Below are positions 1 to 8,278 of a stretch of DNA of 64,000 nucleotides, piece by piece. The DNA comes from Maricaulis sp. (lineage in GTDB: Bacteria; Pseudomonadota; Alphaproteobacteria; Caulobacterales; Maricaulaceae). How positions within the stretch are numbered: the first letter of the stretch is position 1; each line of letters opens with the position of its first letter. The stretch spans positions 1 to 64,000 of the forward strand of contig NZ_JASBRI010000025.1 of the NCBI RefSeq assembly GCF_030149515.1, in the 5' to 3' direction. Below the pieces are notes generated by a model. That model saw only the letters and a program-made list of their open reading frames with translations, did no database searches and had not been told where the DNA came from. A program made the translations under genes and the position numbers.

Positions 1-288
1 GACATGGCACCGCTGATCATTATCACCACGCCGATCTTCCTGCCGGTGGTAATGGCGGCAGGGATCGATCCGGTTCATTTCGGGATCTTGATGCTGCTCA
101 ATCTGGGGATCGGACTGGTTACGCCGCCTGTGGGATCCGTACTCTTTCTGGGTTGCGCCATCGGCGGCGTGAAGCCGGAACAGGCGATCCGTACAATCTG
201 GCCCTTCTACCTGGCGCTAGTCGGTGCGATGCTGGTGATTGCCTTTGTGCCGGCCCTGTCGCTGTGGCTGCCGGGACTGATGGAATGA
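1..288 (+). CDS. TRAP transporter large permease (DctM), C-terminal fragment
   Basis: This is the last ~95 residues of a TRAP-type large membrane subunit, the channel-forming part of a Na+-driven, binding-protein-dependent importer in the inner membrane. The fragment shows the hydrophobic helices and the GIGLVTPPVG stretch typical of the DctM C-terminus. The 5' part lies outside the window, so no start can be given. Its stop overlaps the start of the next gene (ATGA at 285-288), so the two are translationally coupled. Because the coupled gene is a fructuronate-reductase type enzyme, the substrate is probably a hexuronate; this is inference from context. Confidence 0.85.
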   Translation, partial: DMAPLIIITTPIFLPVVMAAGIDPVHFGILMLLNLGIGLVTPPVGSVLFLGCAIGGVKPEQAIRTIWPFYLALVGAMLVIAFVPALSLWLPGLME

Positions 289-1760
289 GCGCGAGGCGGC
301 TGACAGCGGCGGAACTGACGACGCTGCCCGCGGAGATTTCCCGGCCCGGGCATGATCGCAGCGGCCCGGCCGGTATCGTGCATCTGGGTCTTGGTGCGTT
401 TCACCGGGCGCATCAGGCGGTCTATTTCGACGATCTCATGGCGCAGGGCGAGACCGGCTGGGCGATCCGCGGCGCATCGCTGCGCTCTTCGCGGGTAGCC
501 CGGCAGCTCAATCCCCAGGGCGGGCTTTACACGCTGGCCCAACGCTCCGGAGACGACACGCGCCTGCGGATTGTCGGGTCGATCCGCGACGTTCTCGTGG
601 CCCCGCACGATCCGGGATCCGTGGTCGCGGTGCTGGCACAGCCCGACACCGTTCTTGTGACACTCACAGTGACCGAAAAGGGCTATCATCTCGACCCGGG
701 CACCGGACGCCTGCGCATGGACGATCCCGTTATTGCAGCCGATCTGGAACGGCCCGATCGGCCGGTCACCGTGCCAGGCATATTGACCGCCGGCCTTGCG
801 GCCCGCCGGGCATCGGGTCTGCGGCCCTTCACGGTTCTCTCCTGCGATAATCTGCCGGAGAACGGGCCGCGCACGCGTGATGCGGTTTTGGGGTTCGCCC
901 GGCGTGTCGATCCCGCCCTGGCCGGCTGGATCGAGAGCGAGGGCGCATTCCCGGCCTCCATGGTCGACCGGATCGTGCCGGCCACCGCACCGGAAGATAT
1001 CGATTGGCTGGAGGCGGAAACCGGTTATCGCGACGAAGCCATGGTCAAAACCGAGCCCTTTTCCCAATGGGTGGTCGAGGACAAGTTCTGCCATCGCCGT
1101 CCGCCGCTGGAGCGGGTAGGTGTGCAAATGACCGAGGATGTCGCCGGCTGGGAGCGTACCAAGCTGCGCCTGCTCAACGGGGCGCACTCCGCGCTGGCCT
1201 ATCTGGGCGCGCTGGCGGGGCATGGCCGTGTCCACGAAACGATGGCGGCGCCGGGATTTGAAGCCTTCGTCGAACGTTTATGGGATGAGGCGGAGGCCTC
1301 GCTGGATACACCCGCCGGGTTTGACTCTCGGGCGTATCGGAATGCGCTGAAGCGCCGCTTTTCCAACGCTGCACTCAATCATTCCCTGGTACAGATCGCC
1401 ATGGACGGATCGCAAAAACTGCCGCAGCGCCTGCTCGCCACCCTGCGGGATGCGCGCAAGGCGGGACGGGAGGTTCCGGCCGTGGAAACGGCAATCGCGG
1501 CCTGGATGCGCTGGCAGTTCGGTGAAGACGAACGCGGCCGGACTTTCACGGTTGATGACCCTCTGGCGGCCGACACGGCGGCTGCGGTGCAGGCCGGGGC
1601 GGGCGATGCCCGGGCGATCGCCCGGGCGCTTCTTTCGGTCGGCAGCGTTTTTGGCCATGACCTGCAGCAGGACGCCGGGCTTGTCGGCAGACTGGCGAGC
1701 CGATTGGGCGGATTGACGACGGAGGGGGCGGCAACGGTCGTGCGCAGACTGGCGCGCTGA
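285..1760 (+). CDS. uxuB: Mannitol dehydrogenase-family oxidoreductase, probable fructuronate reductase
   Basis: A 491-residue cytoplasmic polyol/uronate dehydrogenase of the mannitol dehydrogenase family. The N-terminal NAD-binding part carries the family motif GLGAFHRAHQ near residue 38. The C-terminal part has KLRLLNGAHS, which holds the catalytic Lys and the Asn/His that follow it. The likely reaction is interconversion of D-fructuronate and D-mannonate in glucuronate breakdown. The ATG at 285 is chosen because it overlaps the TRAP stop as ATGA and gives a standard length; an in-frame extension to 153 would lie inside the TRAP gene. Glucuronate released by the GH115 enzyme at 13687 would feed this step. 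Mannitol or altronate (UxaB) specificity cannot be excluded. Confidence 0.82.
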   Translation: MSARRLTAAELTTLPAEISRPGHDRSGPAGIVHLGLGAFHRAHQAVYFDDLMAQGETGWAIRGASLRSSRVARQLNPQGGLYTLAQRSGDDTRLRIVGSIRDVLVAPHDPGSVVAVLAQPDTVLVTLTVTEKGYHLDPGTGRLRMDDPVIAADLERPDRPVTVPGILTAGLAARRASGLRPFTVLSCDNLPENGPRTRDAVLGFARRVDPALAGWIESEGAFPASMVDRIVPATAPEDIDWLEAETGYRDEAMVKTEPFSQWVVEDKFCHRRPPLERVGVQMTEDVAGWERTKLRLLNGAHSALAYLGALAGHGRVHETMAAPGFEAFVERLWDEAEASLDTPAGFDSRAYRNALKRRFSNAALNHSLVQIAMDGSQKLPQRLLATLRDARKAGREVPAVETAIAAWMRWQFGEDERGRTFTVDDPLAADTAAAVQAGAGDARAIARALLSVGSVFGHDLQQDAGLVGRLASRLGGLTTEGAATVVRRLAR

Positions 1761-1857
1761 TGGCGATTGCCCCAAGCGAAAAAGCTAGCCATTGACGCGC
1801 CGGGGGAACGGCCAATCATGTAGCCGCCGCCGACCGGCGGGGGAGGAAGGCAAGAAG

Positions 1858-2910
1858 GTGAGCACGAAAGCAAAGCGGAAAACTGCCGTCACCATGGATC
1901 AGGTGGCGCAACATGCCGGCGTTTCGGTGATGACCGTGTCGCGTGTCATGAACAATGTCCCCGGCGTAAAGAAGACCACGCGCGAAGTGGTGATGCGGGC
2001 TGTCAAGGAACTGGGATATTCACCCAATGCTGCGGCCCGTTCGCTGGCCCGGCACGGGTCGGGCCGGGTCGGTCTTTTGTATTCCAACCCGTCTGCCGGC
2101 TATCTCTCGGAAATCCTGGTCGGGGCGCTTGACGAAGCCCAGCGTTCGGGAGCGCTTCTGGTGATCGAGAAGTGCGATCTGTCCCTGGAAAGCGAAAAGG
2201 CGGCCATCGGCCGGCTGGTTTCCGGTGGTGTGGCCGGGGTAATCCTGCCGGCGCCGCACGCTGACAGTCAGCCCGCCATCGCCGAGTTGCAGGATCACGG
2301 AGTTATCGCTGTGGCTGTTGGCACAGGGCGTTCGCGTTCGGACGCGAACGTCGTGCGCATGGACGATTTTGCTGCGGCAGCCGATATGACACGGCATTTG
2401 CTCGAACTGGGCCATCGCCGCATCGGCTTTGTGAAGGGGGCGGAGAACCAGACGGTATCCATGGAGCGCCTGCTGGGCTTCGAACACGAGATCCGCAATA
2501 CCGAGCCGGCGGCCACCGCCCTGATTGAACCGGGCAATTTCACATACCGTTCGGGTTTCGAGGCGGCCGAGCGCCTGCTTTCCGATCCGCAGCCGCCGAC
2601 CGCCATATTCGCGTCGAACGACGATATGGCGGCGGGAGTGGTGGCGGCGGCGCACCGGCGCGGACTCGACGTGCCGGGCGATCTGTCCGTGGCGGGTTTC
2701 GATGACACCCATATTGCTACTGCGGTCTGGCCCGAGCTGACCACGGTTCGTCAACCGGTGGCGCGGATGGCGGAAGCGGCGCTACGCATCGTGCTGGACG
2801 AGTCCCGGTCCGGCCGCGACCGTGCCCGTGACGGTAAGCCGGTCGATCGTATGCTGCCGCATGAGCTGATCGTGCGCACCTCTTCGGGACAGGTTCCGGT
2901 CCGCAACTAA
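1858..2910 (+). CDS. LacI-family transcriptional regulator (XylR-like candidate)
   Basis: A 350-residue LacI-type repressor. An N-terminal helix-turn-helix (VAQHAGVSVMTVSRVMNN) and hinge are followed by a periplasmic-binding-protein-like effector domain ending with the FASNDDMAAG and VAGFDDT signatures. The GTG at 1858 is preferred because GGGAGGAAGG precedes it; an upstream ATG at 1792 lacks such a site, and an ATG at 1894 would still keep the DNA-binding helix. It lies between uxuB and the xylX operon. A TAGCGCTA-centred near-palindrome is found at 2965 before xylX and again at 24573 before the TonB receptor gene, so this protein is the best local candidate to bind both. It is clearly paralogous to the orphan LacI protein at 58298. 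Confidence 0.85.
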   Translation: MSTKAKRKTAVTMDQVAQHAGVSVMTVSRVMNNVPGVKKTTREVVMRAVKELGYSPNAAARSLARHGSGRVGLLYSNPSAGYLSEILVGALDEAQRSGALLVIEKCDLSLESEKAAIGRLVSGGVAGVILPAPHADSQPAIAELQDHGVIAVAVGTGRSRSDANVVRMDDFAAAADMTRHLLELGHRRIGFVKGAENQTVSMERLLGFEHEIRNTEPAATALIEPGNFTYRSGFEAAERLLSDPQPPTAIFASNDDMAAGVVAAAHRRGLDVPGDLSVAGFDDTHIATAVWPELTTVRQPVARMAEAALRIVLDESRSGRDRARDGKPVDRMLPHELIVRTSSGQVPVRN

Positions 2911-2917
2911 TTTCTGG

Positions 2918-2927
2918 TCAGACATTT
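2918..2927. promoter_or_regulatory. Candidate FCD-GntR operator before xylX
   Basis: TCAGACATTT, in the context GGTCAGACAT, lies about 100 bp before xylX. It matches GTNNNAC, the core of the FadR/FCD-subfamily operator consensus TNGTNNNACNA. The same core recurs before xylD, gntR/GH3 and the TonB receptor. Binding by the GntR protein at 10251 is inferred. Confidence 0.5.
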
Positions 2928-2964
2928 GCTTTGAAGCGCTTGACACATGGGCGTGCGGTCGAGA

Positions 2965-2978
2965 TGTTAGCGCTATTA
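2965..2978. promoter_or_regulatory. Candidate LacI-type operator before xylX
   Basis: TGTTAGCGCTATTA has a perfect TAGCGCTA core. The reverse complement of the site at 24573-24586, before the TonB receptor gene, matches it at 13 of 14 positions. Such short palindromes with a central CG are typical of LacI-family operators. A TTGACA at 2940-2945 lies upstream, but I cannot place a convincing -10 element. Confidence 0.6.
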
Positions 2979-3025
2979 AAAATGTCGCGCAGACGGCATC
3001 GGACACAAGACCATTTGGGGGAGGA

Positions 3026-4189
3026 ATGACCCAGCTTACCCGCAGCCTGGCTGCTGACTGGCAGGACGCGATTCTGATCGGACGAGTTGCCCTGCCCGAC
3101 GGTCCCACGCCCGTTCTGGTGAAGGGGGGCCGTCTGTACGACATTTCCGGATTTGCCCCGACCGTGGCTGACGCGCTCGCGCGGGCGGATGTGCTGCCGG
3201 CAACCGGCGGTCGCGACCTTGGCGCGCTCGACGCGTTGGAATTCGCGACGGCCTGGGACGAGCCCGCGCACGACGCGCTGAGACTGCTTGCGCCAGTCGA
3301 TTTGCAATGTGTGAAGGCGTCCGGCGTGACCTTCGCAGTTTCCGCCGTTGAGCGGGTTATCGAAGAGCGTGCGCAAGGGCATGCCAATCGCGCCCGGGAC
3401 ATTCGTGACGCGCTGAAGGACAAGGTCGGTGCCGATCTTTCAACTGTGAAGCCGGGTTCCGAAGCAGCTGCCAATCTCAAATCCGCCCTGTCAGCGGAAG
3501 GTCTGTGGTCGCAATACCTGGAGGTTGCCATCGGTCCCGACGCCGAAATCTTCACCAAGGCGGCACCGCTTGCCGCGGTCGGCTGGGGTGATTATGTCGG
3601 CGTTCGCGGCGATTCGCGCTGGAACAATCCCGAACCGGAAATCGCCCTGGTCTGCGATGCCACGGGGCAGGCCGTGGGCGCGACGTTGGGCAATGATGTC
3701 AATCTGCGCGATTTCGAGGGCCGCTCCGCCCTGCTTCTGGGCAAGGCCAAGGACAACAACGCCTCTTGCTCTTTAGGCCCCTTCATCCGCCTGTTCGACG
3801 GGAATTTCACCATCGAGGACGTACGCCGCGCCAAGGTCTCGCTGGAGGTCGAGGGCGAGGACGGCTACCGGCTCACCGGTGAGAGCTCGATGAGCCTGAT
3901 CAGCCGCGATCCTCTGGACCTGGTGCGCCAGACCATTGGCAAGAACCATCAGTATCCCGATGGGTTCGCCCTGATGCTGGGCACGATGTTCGCGCCGGTC
4001 GAGGACCGGGATGCGCCCGGTCTCGGCTTCACGCACAAGCCCGGGGATATCGTGCGTGTCTCGTCGGAGCGCCTGGGCATGCTGGAAAATATCGTCACCA
4101 CCTGTGACAAGGCGCCTCCCTGGACGCTGGGGATCGGTGCACTTATGCGCAATCTGGCCCAGCGCGGCCTGTTGGGGGGGACGGCATGA
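3026..4189 (+). CDS. xylX: FAH-family 2-keto-3-deoxy-D-xylonate dehydratase
   Basis: A 387-residue cytoplasmic member of the fumarylacetoacetate hydrolase fold. The C-terminal half carries the metal-site signature NPEPEIALV and the conserved segments GNDVNLRDFEG and LGKAKDNNASC. In the Weimberg pathway this family member dehydrates 2-keto-3-deoxy-D-xylonate to alpha-ketoglutarate semialdehyde. The assignment rests on its place directly before a very clear XylB, as in the Caulobacter xyl operon. The start has a strong GGGGGAGG ribosome site, and the stop overlaps the xylB start (ATGA at 4186). Candidate GntR and LacI operators lie in the 115 bp upstream. A role on L-arabinose or another 2-keto-3-deoxy acid is a weaker alternative. 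Confidence 0.87.
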   Translation: MTQLTRSLAADWQDAILIGRVALPDGPTPVLVKGGRLYDISGFAPTVADALARADVLPATGGRDLGALDALEFATAWDEPAHDALRLLAPVDLQCVKASGVTFAVSAVERVIEERAQGHANRARDIRDALKDKVGADLSTVKPGSEAAANLKSALSAEGLWSQYLEVAIGPDAEIFTKAAPLAAVGWGDYVGVRGDSRWNNPEPEIALVCDATGQAVGATLGNDVNLRDFEGRSALLLGKAKDNNASCSLGPFIRLFDGNFTIEDVRRAKVSLEVEGEDGYRLTGESSMSLISRDPLDLVRQTIGKNHQYPDGFALMLGTMFAPVEDRDAPGLGFTHKPGDIVRVSSERLGMLENIVTTCDKAPPWTLGIGALMRNLAQRGLLGGTA

Positions 4190-4944
4190 GCGGCGCGGCC
4201 TACCCCTCTCTCAAGGATCGGGTCGTTGTCGTCACCGGCGGTGGATCCGGTATTGGCGCCGGGCTGACCGAAGGTTTTGCCCGTCAGGGTGCACGTGTGG
4301 TCTTTCTGGACATTTCCGATGCGCTGGCTCGTGCCCTCGCCGAAAACTTGTCAGGTCTGGATCCTGCGCCCGTCTACTACAATTGCGATCTCACCGATCT
4401 CGACGCGCTGAAGTCCTGTTTTGAACGGATCCGCAGCGAGGTCGGCCCGGTCGATGTGCTGATCAACAATGCGGCCAATGACGACCGGCACACGATCGAC
4501 GAGGTCACGCCCGCCTATTGGGACGACCGCATGGCGGTGAACCTTCGCCACCAGTTCTTCGCCGCCCAGGCCGTGGTGCCGGATATGCGTTCACGCGGCC
4601 GGGGCAGCGTGATCAATCTGGGTTCGATTTCCTGGCATCTCGCGCTGGCCGACCTTTCCCTCTACGAGACCGCGAAGGCGGCGATCGAGGGGATGACGCG
4701 GGCGCTGGCTCGCGAGCTTGGCCCGGACGGGATCCGGGTTAATTGCATCGTGCCCGGGAATGTCAAAACACCGCGCCAGGAGAAATGGTACACGCCGGAA
4801 GGCGAGGCCGAGATCGTGGCTGCGCAATGCCTGGAACTGCGGATCGAACCGAAGGATATCCTGGCCATGGCGCTGTTTCTCGCGTCCGATGACGCGCGCG
4901 CCTGTACGGGCCACAATTATTTTGTCGATGCGGGTTGGAGGTAG
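4186..4944 (+). CDS. xylB: D-xylose 1-dehydrogenase (SDR family)
   Basis: A 252-residue short-chain dehydrogenase that oxidises D-xylose to D-xylonolactone with NAD+. It shows the cofactor loop TGGGSGIG near residue 17, the NNAAND motif, the catalytic Ser in GSISWHL and the catalytic Tyr/Lys in YETAK. Long stretches around YETAKAAIEGMTRALAREL, the segment VPGNVKTPRQEKWYTPEGEA and the C-terminal DAGWR agree with what I recall of the Caulobacter enzyme CC0821, so the substrate call is firmer than for most SDRs. It is translationally coupled to xylX and precedes the sugar symporter gene by 54 bp. Confidence 0.93.
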   Translation: MSGAAYPSLKDRVVVVTGGGSGIGAGLTEGFARQGARVVFLDISDALARALAENLSGLDPAPVYYNCDLTDLDALKSCFERIRSEVGPVDVLINNAANDDRHTIDEVTPAYWDDRMAVNLRHQFFAAQAVVPDMRSRGRGSVINLGSISWHLALADLSLYETAKAAIEGMTRALARELGPDGIRVNCIVPGNVKTPRQEKWYTPEGEAEIVAAQCLELRIEPKDILAMALFLASDDARACTGHNYFVDAGWR

Positions 4945-4998
4945 GCCCGTATCAAATCAGGGGGCCGGGAAACGCGCCCCAAGGGGAGGTAAATTCAA

Positions 4999-6432
4999 AT
5001 GACTGATACGGCCAATCCGGCTGCCGAGGGCGCACCGCCTGCCGACAGCCACAATATGGGCTATATCCTGTCGATCGCGCTGGTCGCGACGATCGGCGGA
5101 TTCCTGTTCGGCTATGACAGTGGCGTCATCAACGGCACGGTCGACGGGCTGCGCGCCGCGTTCAACTCCCAGGAAGTCGGTACCGGTTTCAACGTCGCCT
5201 CCATGCTTCTGGGCTGCGCCGTTGGCGCGCTTCTGGCCGGGCGCATGGCGGACATGTTCGGCCGCCGGACCCTGCTGGTGGTGGCTGCGGTCTTCTTCAT
5301 CATCTCGGCCTGGGGGTCGGGTGTTGCCAACGGGTCGTTCGAATTCGTGATCTACCGCCTGCTTGGTGGTCTGGCTGTGGGCGCAGCTTCGGTCATGGCG
5401 CCGGCCTATATCTCCGAAATCGCCCCGGCGCGCCTGCGGGGCCGCCTGGCGACGATCCAGCAGATCGCGATCATCGCCGGCCTTTTCTGCTCCTTCCTGT
5501 CGAATTATTTCCTGGCAAATGCAGCCGGCGGTTCGACCAGCGAGTTCTGGTTCGGTTTTCCGGCCTGGCGATGGATGTTCTGGATGGAACTGATCCCGGC
5601 GGCGATCTTCCTAGTCGCCCTGTTCAGGATTCCGGAAAGCCCCCGCTATCTGGTCTTCAAGCAGAAGAACGAACAGGCCAGGACGGTACTCACCAGCCTG
5701 TTCAATGCCGGTGCTGCGGACCGCAAGGTTTCGGAGATCCGGGACTCGCTCGCCAAGGACCACCAGCCGCGCTTGCGCGACCTGATCGACCCGGTGTCCA
5801 AGCGCATCCGGCCCATCGTCTGGGTCGGGATCGGTCTGGCTACCTTCCAGCAGCTGGTCGGCATCAATGTGATCTTCTATTACGGCGCCGTGCTCTGGCA
5901 GGCGGCGGGCTTTACCGAAAATGACGCGCTGCTGACGAACGTCCTGTCCGGCGCGCTGTCGATCGGCTCGGTGATCATTGCCCTGCTCGTGATCGACAGG
6001 ATCGGTCGCAAGCCGATGCTGATCATTGGTTCGGTCGGCATGGCGATCACACTGGGGCTGTGCGCCTATGCCTTCTCCACCGGCCAGCTGGTCGACGGCC
6101 GGCTCAACCTGTCCGACGATATGGGGCTTCTGGCCCTGGTTGCCGCCAATGTCTACGTGATGTTCTTCAACTTCTCCTGGGGTCCCGTGATGTGGGTGAT
6201 GCTGGGTGAAATGTTCCCGAACCAGATCCGGGGATCCGGACTGGCCGTGTCCGGCCTGTTCCAGTGGGGGTCGAATTTCGGCATCACCATGACGTTCCCG
6301 CTGCTCCTGGGCTCGATCGGACTGGCGGGCGCCTACGGCATCTACACCGTATTCGCCTTCATCTCGGTCCTGTTCGTGGTCAAGATGGTGCGCGAGACAC
6401 TAGGCAAGGAACTCGAGGACATGGAAGGCTAG
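4999..6432 (+). CDS. MFS sugar:H+ symporter, probable D-xylose importer
   Basis: A 477-residue inner-membrane protein of the sugar porter family with twelve predicted helices. Visible family signatures are GGFLFGYDSGVI in helix 1, RMADMFGRR after helix 2, PESPRYLV after helix 6, QQLVGINVIFYYG in helix 7 and DRIGRKP between helices 8 and 9. It resembles XylE-type proton symporters and lies within the xyl operon, so xylose is the likely substrate. The start has a clear GGGGAGG site. A 7-bp GC-rich hairpin (6454-6477) follows the stop in the 71-bp gap before xylC. It has no T-run and is not called a terminator. Confidence 0.88.
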   Translation: MTDTANPAAEGAPPADSHNMGYILSIALVATIGGFLFGYDSGVINGTVDGLRAAFNSQEVGTGFNVASMLLGCAVGALLAGRMADMFGRRTLLVVAAVFFIISAWGSGVANGSFEFVIYRLLGGLAVGAASVMAPAYISEIAPARLRGRLATIQQIAIIAGLFCSFLSNYFLANAAGGSTSEFWFGFPAWRWMFWMELIPAAIFLVALFRIPESPRYLVFKQKNEQARTVLTSLFNAGAADRKVSEIRDSLAKDHQPRLRDLIDPVSKRIRPIVWVGIGLATFQQLVGINVIFYYGAVLWQAAGFTENDALLTNVLSGALSIGSVIIALLVIDRIGRKPMLIIGSVGMAITLGLCAYAFSTGQLVDGRLNLSDDMGLLALVAANVYVMFFNFSWGPVMWVMLGEMFPNQIRGSGLAVSGLFQWGSNFGITMTFPLLLGSIGLAGAYGIYTVFAFISVLFVVKMVRETLGKELEDMEG

Positions 6433-6503
6433 CTCCAGCCTTCGATGCCCCTGCGGGCGGGCCGTCCGGTCCGCCCGTGCCTGCCCGACAACACGAGACT
6501 GTC

Positions 6504-7361
6504 ATGAGTACGCCGGAACTGATCTGGGATCTGAAAACGGAACTGGGCGAGGGCCCGGTCTGGTCGGCGCGCGAACGCTGTGTCTGGTTCGTGGATATCA
6601 AGTGCAGGAAGCTGCACCGCTATGGTGTGGATGACGGCGCGACGGACAGTTTCGACACGCCGGACCAGACCGGTTTCGCCCTGCCGGCCGAAGATGGCTC
6701 GCTGATCTGCGGTGTGCGCGGCGGCCTGCATCGCTTCGATCCGGAGAGCGGCGTTTTCGACCTCATACTGCCCGTTGAAAAGGATCGGCCGCAAAACCGG
6801 TTGAATGACGGGTTTGTCGCGCCGGACGGCTCGCTCTGGTTCGGCTCAATGGATGACAGCGAACGGGACAAGACCGGCGCGCTCTATCGCTGGGCCGAGG
6901 GCGAACTGACCCGCATGGACGATGGTTACGGAGTCACCAACGGTCCGGCGATGAGTCCGGACGCACGCACGCTCTATCATCACGACACGCTGGAAAAGAC
7001 GGTCTACGCCTTCGATCACGGTGCCGGCCGGATCGCCAACAAGCGGGTCTTTGCTGTGATGGATGAAGGGTTCTGCGACGGGCCGTCCGTCGATAGCGAG
7101 GGCGTTGTCCATATCGGCCTGTTCGGAGGTTGGGGCGTGGCCCGCTATGCGCCGGACGGAAGGGCGCTCGGCAAGATCGATTTCCCCGTACCCGCCATTA
7201 CCAAGGCGGCGTTTGGCGGGGACGATCTCAGAACGCTGTACTGCACGACGGCGCGTCTGCATCAGAGCGAGGACCAGTTGCGCCAAACGCCTGCGGCCGG
7301 CGGCCTTTTCAAGGTGCAGGTCGACACGCCCGGCCTGCCGCAAAACCTGATCAAGCTGTGA
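6504..7361 (+). CDS. xylC: SMP-30/gluconolactonase-family xylonolactonase
   Basis: A 285-residue cytoplasmic six-bladed propeller lactonase that would hydrolyse D-xylonolactone to D-xylonate. Metal-ligand candidates of the SMP-30 fold are the Glu of LGEGPVW (residue 16), the Asn of YGVTNGPA and the Asp of FCDGPSVD. The ATG at 6504 gives the family length; the open frame runs back into the transporter gene but has no supporting start there. It follows xylB and the symporter, and its stop overlaps the next start (GTGA at 7358), as in a coupled operon. The protein lacks a signal peptide, unlike the exported SMP-30 lipoprotein at 40311. Confidence 0.88.
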   Translation: MSTPELIWDLKTELGEGPVWSARERCVWFVDIKCRKLHRYGVDDGATDSFDTPDQTGFALPAEDGSLICGVRGGLHRFDPESGVFDLILPVEKDRPQNRLNDGFVAPDGSLWFGSMDDSERDKTGALYRWAEGELTRMDDGYGVTNGPAMSPDARTLYHHDTLEKTVYAFDHGAGRIANKRVFAVMDEGFCDGPSVDSEGVVHIGLFGGWGVARYAPDGRALGKIDFPVPAITKAAFGGDDLRTLYCTTARLHQSEDQLRQTPAAGGLFKVQVDTPGLPQNLIKL

Positions 7362-8212
7362 CACTCATTCTGGAAGGCCACGGCTGGATGCTGGAGCTGT
7401 GTCCCGATACGGGCGGTTCGATCGGCGCGCTGCGGAAGGGTGGCAGGGATGTTCTGCGTCCGGCCCCGCCTTCGGTGCGCAATCCGCTGCAGACCGGGTG
7501 TTTTCCGCTTCTTCCCTTCGCCAATCGTATCGATGGTGGGCGTTTCAGCCTTGATGGGCGAGATGTCGCCTTGCCGGCCCTGCCCGATTTTTCGCCCCAT
7601 GCCCTGCATGGCGAGGCCTGGCTTATGCCTTGGCTGGTCGAGAGCCGGAGTGCCGACACAGCCTGCCTTGTTTGTCGCCACGAGGCCGGGGCATGGCCCT
7701 GGATCTGGAGCGCCCGGCAGCGCTTCAGCCTGTCAGGCTCGGGATTGCGCATCGAGCTTGCCCTGACCAATGAGAGCGGCACGTCAATGCCTGCCGGGTT
7801 GGGGTTTCACCCCTATTTTCCTGCCGGACCGGATGCCCGTATCCATTTCATCGCCCGGTCTGTCTGGCTCACCGATGCACGCGAAATTCCGGTGCGGGCC
7901 GCTGAACCGGAGGCGCTCGTCGACTGGTCGGAGGCGCCGGCCGTGGGGCCGGTGCGTGGGCTGGTGGATCACTGCTATGACGGCTGGACCGGAGAGGCGC
8001 GCATCGAGGATGCGGACGGCGTCGTCCAGATTGCGGCCTCGCCGGTGTGTGCGGGACTGCATGTCTTCACGCCGAGCGGCCAGGACTATGTTTGTCTGGA
8101 ACCGGTCACGCATCGCCCGGATGCGGTCAATGGTGCACCCGGAGACATGCCTGTGCTCGGCCCCGGCGAAACGGCCGAAATCTGGATGACGGTCACAGCC
8201 GGTCGAATGTAG
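7358..8212 (+). CDS. Aldose 1-epimerase family protein (mutarotase)
   Basis: A 284-residue galactose-mutarotase-like beta-sandwich protein. The family hallmarks are RNPLQTGCFPLLPFANRI near the N-terminus, the two histidine motifs SPHALHGEAW and GFHPYF, and a late Glu in CLEPVTH, the usual general base position. It probably interconverts xylose anomers so that XylB receives its preferred form. The GTG start overlaps the xylC stop. It is the last plus-strand gene of the xyl operon and faces xylD across a 66-bp gap. Confidence 0.85.
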   Translation: MTLILEGHGWMLELCPDTGGSIGALRKGGRDVLRPAPPSVRNPLQTGCFPLLPFANRIDGGRFSLDGRDVALPALPDFSPHALHGEAWLMPWLVESRSADTACLVCRHEAGAWPWIWSARQRFSLSGSGLRIELALTNESGTSMPAGLGFHPYFPAGPDARIHFIARSVWLTDAREIPVRAAEPEALVDWSEAPAVGPVRGLVDHCYDGWTGEARIEDADGVVQIAASPVCAGLHVFTPSGQDYVCLEPVTHRPDAVNGAPGDMPVLGPGETAEIWMTVTAGRM

Positions 8213-8222
8213 CAATACTGTC

Positions 8223-8240
8223 TCGGCCGCTGAAGGCCGA
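8223..8240. terminator. Possible bidirectional hairpin between mutarotase and xylD
   Basis: TCGGCC and GGCCGA form a 6-bp perfect stem with a 6-nt loop in the short gap between two convergent genes. There is no T-run on either side, so the terminator role is only suggested by position. Confidence 0.3.
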
Positions 8241-8278
8241 ACAGCGCAGGGCGGCAATCCTGTACATGCCGACCTCCC

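Noticed and set aside
6454-6477. GC-rich hairpin between the sugar symporter gene and xylC
   Set aside because: A 7-bp stem with a 10-nt loop and no T-run, within a likely operon; not called a terminator.
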